This document shows, piece by piece, positions 1 through 5,544 of a DNA stretch of 5,557 nucleotides. The position numbers and the translations under genes are program-made. Under the pieces are notes generated by a model. It was not told the origin of the DNA, did not search any database, and saw only the letters and a list, made by a program, of their open reading frames with translations. Position 1 is the stretch's first letter, and every line of letters starts with the position of its first letter. The stretch is taken from contig JAQBZY010000132.1 in the NCBI GenBank assembly GCA_027620395.1, forward strand, positions 1 through 5,557. The letters run 5' to 3'. The stretch is from Pseudomonadota bacterium (GTDB taxonomy: Bacteria > Pseudomonadota > Alphaproteobacteria > Rhodospirillales > Casp-alpha2).

Positions 1-1
1 C

Positions 2-385
2 CGCGAGGGACTGTTGCAGAGCTTCCTGGAAAACCAAGTCCGGGTGGTTCGCTTCGAACCCGGCCGGATCGAGTTCAACGCCGGCGGCGAGGTCGGCCGG
101 GAAATGGTGCAGCGCCTGAAGGGGTTCCTCGAGGAACACTCCGGCCGGCCGTGGGCGGTGGCGTTGTCGCAAGCACCTGGCGAGCCGACGATCGGCGAAT
201 GGCGGGCCAAGAAAGCCGATGCCGCGCGCGCCGCCGCCGCCGAGCATCCATTGGTCAAGGCGGTTTTGGAAACCTTTCCCGGCGCCAAGGTCGACGAGGT
301 CCGCAAAATTGCACCGCCCGCCACCGCCAAGGCGGGCGCGGCGCCGATCGACCCGGCCGACCCCGACGATGTCGAGATCGACTAA
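2..385 (+). CDS. dnaX: DNA polymerase III subunit gamma/tau, C-terminal part (5' truncated by window edge)
   Basis: This is the last 127 codons of a gene that enters from the left edge, open in frame from nucleotide 2 to a TAA stop at 383-385. DnaX is the ATPase subunit of the clamp loader; its C-terminal extension (tau) links the loader to the replicative polymerase and helicase. The ATPase and zinc-binding modules lie outside the window. What is visible is the alphaproteobacterial-type C-terminal domain (Pfam DUF3646 type as I recall it). It has a beta-rich stretch reading RVVRFEPGRIEFN, then WAVALSQAPGEPTIGEW. A helix follows with the family signature EHPLVKAVLETFPGAKV (from about nt 242), then an Ala/Pro linker and an acidic tail ending DDVEID. 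The TTG at nt 14 is an internal Leu codon, not a start. The neighbouring ybaB-recR supports the call, since dnaX-ybaB-recR is a classic cluster. The identity is confident; the true start is not visible. Confidence 0.9.
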   Translation, partial: REGLLQSFLENQVRVVRFEPGRIEFNAGGEVGREMVQRLKGFLEEHSGRPWAVALSQAPGEPTIGEWRAKKADAARAAAAEHPLVKAVLETFPGAKVDEVRKIAPPATAKAGAAPIDPADPDDVEID

Positions 386-412
386 GCCCCGCTGATCCTA
401 GGCTACTCGCGT

Positions 413-451
413 CATCCTTCGATGAGGCGCGAAGCGCCGTCTCGAAGGATG
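413..451. repeat. REP-like palindromic element between convergent genes (copy 1)
   Basis: This is an inverted repeat in the 77-bp gap between the convergent dnaX and exonuclease genes. The outer arms CATCCTTCGA (413-422) and TCGAAGGATG (442-451) are exact reverse complements. The inner stem GGCGC (426-430) pairs with GCGCC (434-438) around a GAA loop. The outer arms match the CATCCTTCGAG end of the elements at 4227-4267 and 5504-5544, but the inner stem differs. There is no T-run on either side, so it is not a canonical intrinsic terminator, although it could still block transcription from both sides. This type of palindrome is common between alphaproteobacterial genes. Confidence 0.75.
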
Positions 452-462
452 AGCGACAGGAA

Positions 463-1296
463 TCAATCGAGTAGGAATGTGTTCCCGGACGCCACGCCCC
501 AGGCAGTCATGAACTCACCCAGATACGGCCGCTCCGCCGTCGCGCTTTCGATGAATGATACGATATCGGCGATGGCGGCATTGTAGCCGGCCCGTCCCAA
601 CGTGCCGTTATGCAACTGCCAGCGCAGATAGACCAGATAGGTGTTCAGCACGTCGGTCTCGCAGTAATTCCGAACTTCTTGGACGCGGCCTTCGTCGATC
701 ATGCCGGCGACCATCGAACCATCGACGCCGAATTTACCGGGAAAACCGAACGCGGCGCAGACTTCGTTGAGTTTGATCTTGGCCGACGCGCCGTAATCGG
801 ACAGCACATCCAAAAGATCGCAGTGCCAGTCGGTGGCGTAGCGGTAGCCGTAGCTATTCCATTTCTCGCCGGACTTGTGCAGCCACGGCGCCTCAATGCC
901 ATGCACCATGGCTCGGTACTTGAGCACCGGCAGATCGAAGGTCCGGCCGTTGAAGCTGACCAATCTCGGCTTGTGGCGTTCCAGATACTGGAAGAACCCC
1001 TGCAATAGCTGCTTTTCGCCAAATCCCGGCTCGCCCCCAGAGCGGAGATCGCGGAGCGTGTAGGCCTCTGTCCGGCCGTCGCGGCCGATCTCGGCGTCCA
1101 GGAACGAAATCGCCACCACCTTGTGGAAAGGCTGGCGCGGAAAGGCGTTTTTGCCGTCCGTGATGGCTAAATGGTAGTCCTCAATGGCCTTCCTACGGGC
1201 ACCGACGTCGGTGCTTTCGATGCCGGTCAGGTTCGGCGCCGCATCGGCGTCGGGCACGGTTTCAATATCGAACACGAAGAGGTTTTGGTGCTGCAT
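463..1296 (-). CDS. Predicted DEDDy 3'-5' exonuclease, PolB exonuclease-domain-like
   Basis: A 277-aa stand-alone RNase H-fold exonuclease resembling the proofreading domain of family B DNA polymerases (Pfam DNA_pol_B_exo2 type). The polymerase domain is absent. All three Exo motifs are visible. Exo I is FDIETVP with D10 and E12. Exo II is SFNGRTFDLPVL with D121. Exo III is YCETD with Y211 and D215, which makes it DEDDy rather than DEDDh. A conserved CDLLDVLSDYG lies at about 159-169. Its expected activity is removal of nucleotides from 3' ends of DNA with two metal ions; the physiological substrate is not known to me. I chose the ATG at 1294-1296 because MQHQNLFVFDIETVP is the usual N-terminus of this family. 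An in-frame GTG at 1312-1314 would add six residues. Neither start has a good Shine-Dalgarno sequence. The gene is convergent with dnaX and divergent from ybaB. It has no signal peptide or membrane segment, so it should be cytoplasmic. Confidence 0.88.
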   Translation of the reverse strand: MQHQNLFVFDIETVPDADAAPNLTGIESTDVGARRKAIEDYHLAITDGKNAFPRQPFHKVVAISFLDAEIGRDGRTEAYTLRDLRSGGEPGFGEKQLLQGFFQYLERHKPRLVSFNGRTFDLPVLKYRAMVHGIEAPWLHKSGEKWNSYGYRYATDWHCDLLDVLSDYGASAKIKLNEVCAAFGFPGKFGVDGSMVAGMIDEGRVQEVRNYCETDVLNTYLVYLRWQLHNGTLGRAGYNAAIADIVSFIESATAERPYLGEFMTAWGVASGNTFLLD

Positions 1297-1313
1297 GGCG
1301 CAAGTGTTATACA
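1285..1313 (+). promoter_or_regulatory. Candidate sigma70-type promoter for the ybaB-recR-TPR operon
   Basis: A TTGGTG box (1285-1290) and a TATACA box (1308-1313) are separated by 17 bp. A TG at 1305-1306 gives an extended -10 (TGTTATACA). Transcription would start near 1320, leaving a leader of about 35 nt before the ybaB ATG. The -35 lies inside the first codons of the divergent exonuclease gene. The boxes match the E. coli consensus only in part (3/6 and 4/6), and alphaproteobacterial promoters vary, so this is a prediction from spacing and position. Confidence 0.4.
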
Positions 1314-1343
1314 CTGCCTAGAGCCGCCTTCCCACCCTGGACC

Positions 1344-1347
1344 GGAG
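1344..1347 (+). promoter_or_regulatory. Ribosome binding site of ybaB
   Basis: GGAG lies 7 nt upstream of the ATG at 1355. It is the clearest Shine-Dalgarno sequence in this window and supports that start. The two genes downstream lack one at normal spacing. Confidence 0.6.
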
Positions 1348-1354
1348 CCGACAT

Positions 1355-1678
1355 ATGCAAAATCTCGGAAAGATGTTGAAGCAGGCGCAGCAATTCCAGG
1401 AGCGGATGGCGCAAATGCAGACGGAGCTTGCCGAAATGGAAATTGTCGGTCGTTCCGGTGGCGGCATGTGTCAGGTGACGCTGAACGGCAAGGGCGAAGC
1501 GAAAAAGGTTTTGATCGACCCGGCGCTGGTCAAACCGGAAGATGCGGAAGTGCTGGAAGACTTGATCGTCGCCGCCATCAACGACGCGCGCGGCAAGGCC
1601 GATGAGGCGATGAAGGAAAAGATGCAGGAAATCACCGGCGGGCTGCAATTGCCGCCCGGCATGCAACTGCCGTTCTGA
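1355..1678 (+). CDS. ybaB: YbaB/EbfC family nucleoid-associated DNA-binding protein
   Basis: A 107-aa protein, a typical length for the YbaB/EbfC family: small homodimers that bind DNA and associate with the nucleoid. The N-terminal helix (about residues 1-30) is rich in Gln, Met and Glu ([19 protein letters not shown]) and matches the family's dimer-forming helix. The central beta region (about 30-57) contains [22 protein letters not shown], given here as IVGRSGGG followed by VTLNGKGE. The C-terminal helices (about 63-95) include [18 protein letters not shown], and the tail [12 protein letters not shown] is the usual ending. It starts with ATG behind a GGAG at 7-nt spacing and ends with TGA 8 nt before recR. 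It is probably the first gene of the operon, since the divergent exonuclease gene lies immediately upstream. The ybaB-recR pairing is widely conserved and supports a role alongside recombinational repair. Confidence 0.95.
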   Translation: MQNLGKMLKQAQQFQERMAQMQTELAEMEIVGRSGGGMCQVTLNGKGEAKKVLIDPALVKPEDAEVLEDLIVAAINDARGKADEAMKEKMQEITGGLQLPPGMQLPF

Positions 1679-1686
1679 TCCTGGCA

Positions 1687-2280
1687 ATGGCGCAGAGCGA
1701 ACTCGACCGTTTGACGCAACTCCTGGCCAAGCTGCCGGGGCTCGGACCGCGCTCGGCCCGGCGCGCCGTGCTTTATTTATTGAAACGCAAGGATTCGGTG
1801 ATGCTGCCGTTGGCGCTTGCGTTGGGCGACGCTGCCGCGCGGGTCGGCCCCTGCGTCCAATGCGGCAATCTCGACACCCGCGATCCGTGCGCCATCTGTA
1901 GTGATCCCGGACGCGACGGCGCCATCCTTTGCGTCGTCGAGGATGTCGCCGATCTTTGGGCCTTGGAGCGGATTGCCAGCTTCAAGGGCCACTACCACGT
2001 ATTAGGCGGCATCCTGTCGGCCTTGGACGGCGTCCGCCCGGACGATCTGAAAATCCCCGAACTGGTCAGCCGGGTCGAGCGAGAGCGAATCACGGAAGTG
2101 ATCCTGGCGACCAACGCCACGGTCGACGGCCAGACCACGGCGCACTATATCGCCGATCGCCTGGCCGGGCTCGACGTCAAGGTGTCGGGGCTGGCGCACG
2201 GCGTTCCAGTCGGTGGCGAACTCGACTATCTTGACGACGGCACGCTGACCGCCGCCCTCAAGGACCGGCGGCCGGTTTAG
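1687..2280 (+). CDS. recR: Recombination mediator protein RecR
   Basis: A 197-aa protein of full family length (E. coli RecR has 201 residues). RecR forms a ring-shaped clamp and, with RecO and often RecF, helps load RecA at single-strand gaps. All its domains are visible in order. The helix-hairpin-helix [11 protein letters not shown] spans 16-26. The four-cysteine zinc motif is C56, C59, C68 and C71. The Toprim domain starts at about 78, with VVED including E85 and later [16 protein letters not shown] (about 140-155). The C-terminal motif [19 protein letters not shown] spans about 169-187. The start ATG is 8 nt after the ybaB stop, with no strong Shine-Dalgarno of its own, so translation is probably coupled to ybaB. 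It ends in TAG, with the next gene's ATG starting one base later. There is no sign of truncation or frameshift. Confidence 0.97.
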   Translation: MAQSELDRLTQLLAKLPGLGPRSARRAVLYLLKRKDSVMLPLALALGDAAARVGPCVQCGNLDTRDPCAICSDPGRDGAILCVVEDVADLWALERIASFKGHYHVLGGILSALDGVRPDDLKIPELVSRVERERITEVILATNATVDGQTTAHYIADRLAGLDVKVSGLAHGVPVGGELDYLDDGTLTAALKDRRPV

Positions 2281-2281
2281 G

Positions 2282-4042
2282 ATGGCGTCGATCCGGAAGC
2301 TTTTGGCCCGCGCGCTCGATCTGCATCAACGGGGTGAACTGGCGGCAGCCGGGGAAATCTATCGCCAGATTCTCAAGAAAGATCCGGCCAACGCCGACGC
2401 GCTCAATCTATTGGGCGTGGCGCTGCATCAGGTGCGCGATCTCGACACGGCCGAGCAATTGCTGCGCCGCGCCGTTGGCCATGCCGCCGATTTCGCGCCG
2501 GCATGGGTCAATCTCGGCAACGTTTTACAGGACGCCGGCAAGGCCGCCGAGGCGGCCGAGGCCTTCAGCCGGGCCCTCAAACTGCAGCCGAAGCTGGCCG
2601 AGGCGGAAAGCAATCTGGCCAGCGCCCTCAATGACATGGGCCGGCATGGCGAGGCGGCGGAGGCGGCCAGGCGCGCGCTCGATATCAACCCGTCATTGGC
2701 GCCGGCTTTGAACAATCTTGGCAATGCCCTGATGAAATTGCAGGTGCCGGTGGCGGCGGCCGAGCAATTTCGGAAGGCGCGCGATCTCCGGCCGGATGAT
2801 CCCAAATATCACCGCAACCTCGGCAGCGCGCTTCTGGAAGCCGGCGATGCCGCCGGCGCCGTGCCGGCACTGACGGCGGCGGTCAGGCTTTTACCCAGCG
2901 ACGCCGAAGCAAATTACAATCTCGGCAATGCGTATCTTGCCCTCGACCGGTTCGAGGACGGCGCCCGAGCGTTCGAGGCGGCGATCGTGCACCGGCCACA
3001 TTACGTGGATGCACTATGTAATCTCGGAACCCTGCTGACCGCGTTTGGCCGAACCTCGGACGCGGTGGCCGCACTCGAAAAGGCGCTCGCCGTCGATTCG
3101 GAGAATCCCGACGCGCATTGGAATCTCGGCCTGGCGCTGATCCAAGCGGGCGAATACGCCGATGGTTGGCGGGAATACGAGTGGCGGTTCCGAGTTGACG
3201 AGTTCGAAAAGTTCCGCCGCCATTTCGACATTCCGGCCTGGGATGGCGGGCCGCTCAACGGCAAGCGGCTCCTCGTCCATGCCGAGCAAGGATTCGGCGA
3301 CGCCATCCAATTCGTTCGCTTCATGCCGTCGCTGGCAGAACGCGGCGCCGAGGTGGTTCTCGAATGCCGGCCGCAATTGACACGCCTCTTCGCCGGTGTT
3401 GACGGCGTTTCCGAAGTGATCGATCTTGGGGCGCCGCTGCCGGGCGCCGATCTATACATACCCCTGATGTCGTTGCCGGCCCGGCTTGGCACGCTCGTCG
3501 ACACGGTGCCGGCGGAGATGCCATATCTGCGTCCAGCAGGGGATGCCGAACTCGACAATCGGATCGAAGGAGCGCCCGGCGTCAAGGTTGGGCTGGTCTG
3601 GGCCGGCAGCCCGACTAGGCGGAAAAATCAACGCCGCTCCATGGATCCGGCGCTGTTGCAGCCGATCCTGGACATCCCCGGGGCGAGCTTCTTTGGATTG
3701 CAGGTCGGCTCGGCGGCGGCCGAGCGGCAGCAACTCGCCGAGCCTGGACAAATCATCGATGTCACGGATGGGATATTGGATTTCGCTGATACCGCGGCGA
3801 TCGTCGCCGGGCTTGATCTGGTGATCTCGGTCGATACCGCGGTGTTGCATCTGGCCGGGGGCATGGGAAAGCCGGCCTTCGGACTGCTGTCCAGGCCGAC
3901 CGGATTCTTGTGGGGAACGGACGGCGATGCCAGCCCTTGGTATCCGACGATCCGGCTGTTCCGTCAGCCCGAGCCCGGCGACTGGGATGGCGCCGTGCGT
4001 GCGGCGGCGGCGGCATTGGCGGGCTTAGTCAAACATCAATGA
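2282..4042 (+). CDS. TPR-repeat protein with C-terminal GT-B glycosyltransferase-like domain
   Basis: A 586-aa two-part protein. Residues about 3-308 form eight to nine tandem 34-residue tetratricopeptide repeats, with recurring signatures such as NLGNVLQDAGKAAEAAEAF, NYNLGNAYLALDRFEDGARAF and NLGLALIQAGEYADGWREYEW (the last one partial). Residues about 325-580 resemble the heptosyltransferase/GT9-type GT-B fold. QGFGDAIQFVRFMPSL has D340 where heptosyltransferases have their catalytic Asp after the first strand. VGLVWAGSPTRRKNQRRS (about 436-453) starts the second Rossmann half. SVDTAVLHLAGGMGKP (516-531) matches the D-T/S-x-x-x-HLA nucleotide-sugar-binding loop. There is no signal peptide or membrane segment. 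The TPRs probably bind the acceptor; the sugar and target (protein, flagellin or glycan) cannot be read from sequence. It begins one base after the recR stop, with no well-placed Shine-Dalgarno, so translational coupling is likely. The domain layout is analogous to TPR-containing O-GlcNAc transferases, but the catalytic part looks GT9-like rather than GT41-like. Confidence 0.85.
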   Translation: MASIRKLLARALDLHQRGELAAAGEIYRQILKKDPANADALNLLGVALHQVRDLDTAEQLLRRAVGHAADFAPAWVNLGNVLQDAGKAAEAAEAFSRALKLQPKLAEAESNLASALNDMGRHGEAAEAARRALDINPSLAPALNNLGNALMKLQVPVAAAEQFRKARDLRPDDPKYHRNLGSALLEAGDAAGAVPALTAAVRLLPSDAEANYNLGNAYLALDRFEDGARAFEAAIVHRPHYVDALCNLGTLLTAFGRTSDAVAALEKALAVDSENPDAHWNLGLALIQAGEYADGWREYEWRFRVDEFEKFRRHFDIPAWDGGPLNGKRLLVHAEQGFGDAIQFVRFMPSLAERGAEVVLECRPQLTRLFAGVDGVSEVIDLGAPLPGADLYIPLMSLPARLGTLVDTVPAEMPYLRPAGDAELDNRIEGAPGVKVGLVWAGSPTRRKNQRRSMDPALLQPILDIPGASFFGLQVGSAAAERQQLAEPGQIIDVTDGILDFADTAAIVAGLDLVISVDTAVLHLAGGMGKPAFGLLSRPTGFLWGTDGDASPWYPTIRLFRQPEPGDWDGAVRAAAAALAGLVKHQ

Positions 4043-4057
4043 GCTGCTTAAGCCTGG

Positions 4058-4089
4058 ATTCCGGATTGGCGCTCCGCGCCGTCCGGAAT
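4058..4089. repeat. Strong hairpin just after the TPR-glycosyltransferase gene; possible terminator
   Basis: A 32-nt inverted repeat starts 16 nt after the TGA stop. The outer arms ATTCCGGA (4058-4065) and TCCGGAAT (4082-4089) are perfectly complementary. The inner arms GGCGC (4068-4072) and GCGCC (4076-4080) close on a TCC loop, leaving a TT/G internal mismatch. Placement right after an operon's last gene suggests transcription termination or mRNA 3'-end protection. No T-run follows (the next bases are GGCGCAAGG), so it is not a standard intrinsic terminator. It may instead be a member of a second REP-like family. Confidence 0.65.
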
Positions 4090-4123
4090 GGCGCAAGGTG
4101 GCTTGTTCGATGCCGCGATAAAC

Positions 4124-4200
4124 TAATACCGACCGGCATAAGGAACGACCCATGGACATGCTAGGCGTTCCGCCCGCTTCGCGCCCTTCTCAGGGTGAGG
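4124..4200 (+). repeat. Composite repeat element, copy A (box plus degenerate REP)
   Basis: A 77-bp element in two parts. The first 32 nt (4124-4155, starting TAATACCGACCGGCATA) align without gaps to 5470-5501 with 22 identities, and eight of the ten differences are transitions. The second part (4164-4200, ending CTTCTCAGGGTGAGG) resembles the right half of the REP palindrome at 5504-5544, but its left half is degenerate. It lies between the convergent TPR-glycosyltransferase and rmuC genes. It reads as an older, decayed copy of the element at the right edge of the window. Confidence 0.6.
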
Positions 4201-4226
4201 TTGTTTATTTGATATAAAGTGATGTC

Positions 4227-4267
4227 CCTCATCCCGAGGAGCGGCGGAGCCGCGTCTCGAAGGATGA
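4227..4267 (-). repeat. REP-like palindromic element (copy 2), downstream end of rmuC
   Basis: A 41-nt element whose reverse complement matches 5504-5544 at 39 of 41 positions. The inner stem GCGGC (4241-4245) pairs with GCCGC (4249-4253) around GGA. The outer arms TCATCCCGAG and CTCGAAGGATGA pair imperfectly. It ends 6 nt before the rmuC stop codon and could shape the 3' ends of both convergent transcripts. It is separated from the preceding degenerate REP by a 26-bp AT-rich spacer (4201-4226), giving two oppositely oriented REPs, as in the paired REP units (BIMEs) of other bacteria. Confidence 0.8.
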
Positions 4268-4273
4268 CCGGAC

Positions 4274-5350
4274 TTAGGACTCCGAGCTCGGCAGCACCTT
4301 CGGCGCCTCTTCGCCGGCGCCCAACTGCAACCCGTCGATCGTGGCGCCGCGTTTGACGACCTTGTCCGTCGAGATGCGGATTTCGCGGATGTCGCGGTGC
4401 GCCTGATCGAAGTGGGTCTCCAGCTTGCCAACCCGGTCGTCCAGACGGCCGACATCCTCCAGCATCTTGCCGACTTCGGTCTGGATGACGTCGGCCTGCT
4501 CGCGCATGTGCACGTCGCGCAAGATGGCGCGGACGGTGTTCAGCGTCGCCATCAGCGTCGTCGGCGACACGATCCAGACCCGGCGGCGGAATCCTTCCTC
4601 GACCACGTTTCGGAAATTGGCGTGCAACTCGGCATAGACGGCTTCCGACGGCAGGAACATCAAGGCACTTTCGGCGGTTTCGCCGGCGACGATGTAGCGT
4701 TCGGCGATGGCCTTGATATGGGTGATGACGGCTGCCGAGAAGGCGCGGCTGGCCAGCACCTTGTCGGCATCGGTCTCGGCGTTGCGAAGCTGGGAATAGC
4801 TTTCCAGGGGGAACTTGCTGTCGATGACAATCGAGCCCGGCGGGTTCGGCAACTTCAACATACAATCGGCCCGCTTGCCGTTCGATAGGGTGGCCTGGAA
4901 CTCGAACGCCGATGCCGGCAGCGCCGCTGACACCAGATCGTTCAACTGGATTTCACCGAAGGCGCCGCGGGCCTGCTTGTTGGAAAGGATGTCCTGCAAG
5001 CTGACCATCTGTTGCGACAGATCGGTGATGTTCTTTTGGGCGCTGTCGATGACGGCAAGCCGCTCGTGCAAAACCTTCAACGTCTCGCCGGTGCGGGTGG
5101 TCTGCTCGGTGAGCCCGTCGCCCAAGCGCTTGGAAAGACTATCCAGCCGCTGATTGGTATCTGATTGCGCCTGCTGCATGCGGCCGGCGAGGGTGGTCTG
5201 CGCGCCGGAAAGCCGCTCGGCGACTTCCGCTAATTGCGCCAGTCTCGCCATCTGGTCGGCGCGGCCTTTTTGGCCGGCCATCAGAACCGCCAGCAAGGCG
5301 GCGATGGCGACGGCGACGGCGGCCAATGCGAGGACGGTCTCGACGGTCAT
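4274..5350 (-). CDS. rmuC: DNA recombination protein RmuC
   Basis: A 358-aa RmuC-family protein, shorter than E. coli RmuC (475 aa), mostly through a shorter coiled coil and tail. Residues about 4-25 (VETVLALAAVAVAIAALLAV) form one N-terminal membrane anchor. Residues about 32-125 are a Gln- and charge-rich predicted coiled coil. The RmuC core spans about 126-330: NKQARGAFGEIQL with E133, then RADCMLKLP (D162) and IVIDSKFPLESY (D177, K179), which fits a PD-(D/E)xK nuclease-like active site. ALMFLPSEAVYAEL (229-242) and VWIVSPTTLMATLNTVR (258-274) are further family signatures. In E. coli, rmuC mutants show more inversion between short inverted repeats, which suggests the protein acts on DNA structures, but a defined activity is not established to my knowledge. 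ATG at 5348-5350 follows GAGG at 10-nt spacing, and the stop is TAA. It is convergent with the TPR-glycosyltransferase gene. REP palindromes lie on both sides. Confidence 0.94.
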   Translation of the reverse strand: MTVETVLALAAVAVAIAALLAVLMAGQKGRADQMARLAQLAEVAERLSGAQTTLAGRMQQAQSDTNQRLDSLSKRLGDGLTEQTTRTGETLKVLHERLAVIDSAQKNITDLSQQMVSLQDILSNKQARGAFGEIQLNDLVSAALPASAFEFQATLSNGKRADCMLKLPNPPGSIVIDSKFPLESYSQLRNAETDADKVLASRAFSAAVITHIKAIAERYIVAGETAESALMFLPSEAVYAELHANFRNVVEEGFRRRVWIVSPTTLMATLNTVRAILRDVHMREQADVIQTEVGKMLEDVGRLDDRVGKLETHFDQAHRDIREIRISTDKVVKRGATIDGLQLGAGEEAPKVLPSSES

Positions 5351-5360
5351 TTGCAGCTTG

Positions 5361-5364
5361 CCTC
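5361..5364 (-). promoter_or_regulatory. Ribosome binding site of rmuC
   Basis: GAGG on the minus strand lies 10 nt upstream of the ATG at 5350. The spacing is slightly long but acceptable, and it supports this start directly before the membrane anchor. I could not pick out a convincing promoter further upstream. Confidence 0.4.
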
Positions 5365-5469
5365 GGTTTGGTCAAAATTGATTGCCAGAAAGACTGCCCG
5401 AGGCCGTCCGGCAAGGCAACGTCGCCGCGGTGTGGACAGTTTCCGTCCCGGCCGGTGGCAAGGTGGAAC

Positions 5470-5544
5470 TGATACCAATCTGCATAAAAAATGACTTATT
5501 GTTTCATCCTTCGAGACGCGGCTACGCCGCTCCTCAGGATGAGG
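5470..5544 (+). repeat. Composite repeat element, copy B (box plus intact REP palindrome)
   Basis: A 75-bp element in the non-coding right edge (5351-5557), where I see no supportable gene. The box (5470-5501, starting TGATACCAATCTGCATA) aligns to 4124-4155. It is followed after 2 nt by a 41-nt REP palindrome (5504-5544). In the palindrome, inner stem GCGGC (5518-5522) pairs with GCCGC (5526-5530) around TAC, and outer arms TTCATCCTTCGAGA and TCCTCAGGATGAGG pair imperfectly. It has the same orientation and order as copy A, and its REP part is the inverted counterpart of 4227-4267. No transposase is encoded in the window, so if it is mobile it must be mobilised from elsewhere. Confidence 0.75.

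Noticed and set aside
1312..1314. GTG as the start of the exonuclease (six residues longer)
   Set aside because: The added residues YNTCA are not typical of the family, and the ATG at 1294-1296 gives the expected N-terminus. I cannot exclude it, because neither start has a good Shine-Dalgarno sequence.
3001..3585. A 194-codon open frame on the minus strand inside the TPR-glycosyltransferase gene, with several others of 60-130 codons on both strands
   Set aside because: They lie wholly inside well-supported genes, encode Arg/Ser/Pro-rich low-quality protein and match no family. They are typical antisense shadows in GC-rich DNA.
2282..4042. Identification of the TPR protein as an O-GlcNAc transferase (GT41)
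   Set aside because: The TPR plus GT-B layout is similar, but the visible motifs (QGFGDAIQFVRFMPSL and SVDTAVLHLAGG) fit the heptosyltransferase/GT9-like group better.
4058..4089. Canonical intrinsic terminator
   Set aside because: The stem is strong, but no T-run follows on either strand, so I kept it as an inverted repeat with a possible termination role.
4161..4865. A 234-codon minus-strand open frame overlapping rmuC in another frame
   Set aside because: rmuC has clear domain signatures in its own frame. The overlapping product is His/Arg/Gly-rich shadow sequence and runs into the intergenic repeats.
5351..5469. Promoter for rmuC
   Set aside because: Minus-strand AT-rich bases near 5371-5390 gave no -35/-10 pair with acceptable match and spacing.
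413..5544. The palindromes read as a CRISPR array
   Set aside because: Only three or four scattered copies in mixed orientation, with no regular spacers and no cas genes.
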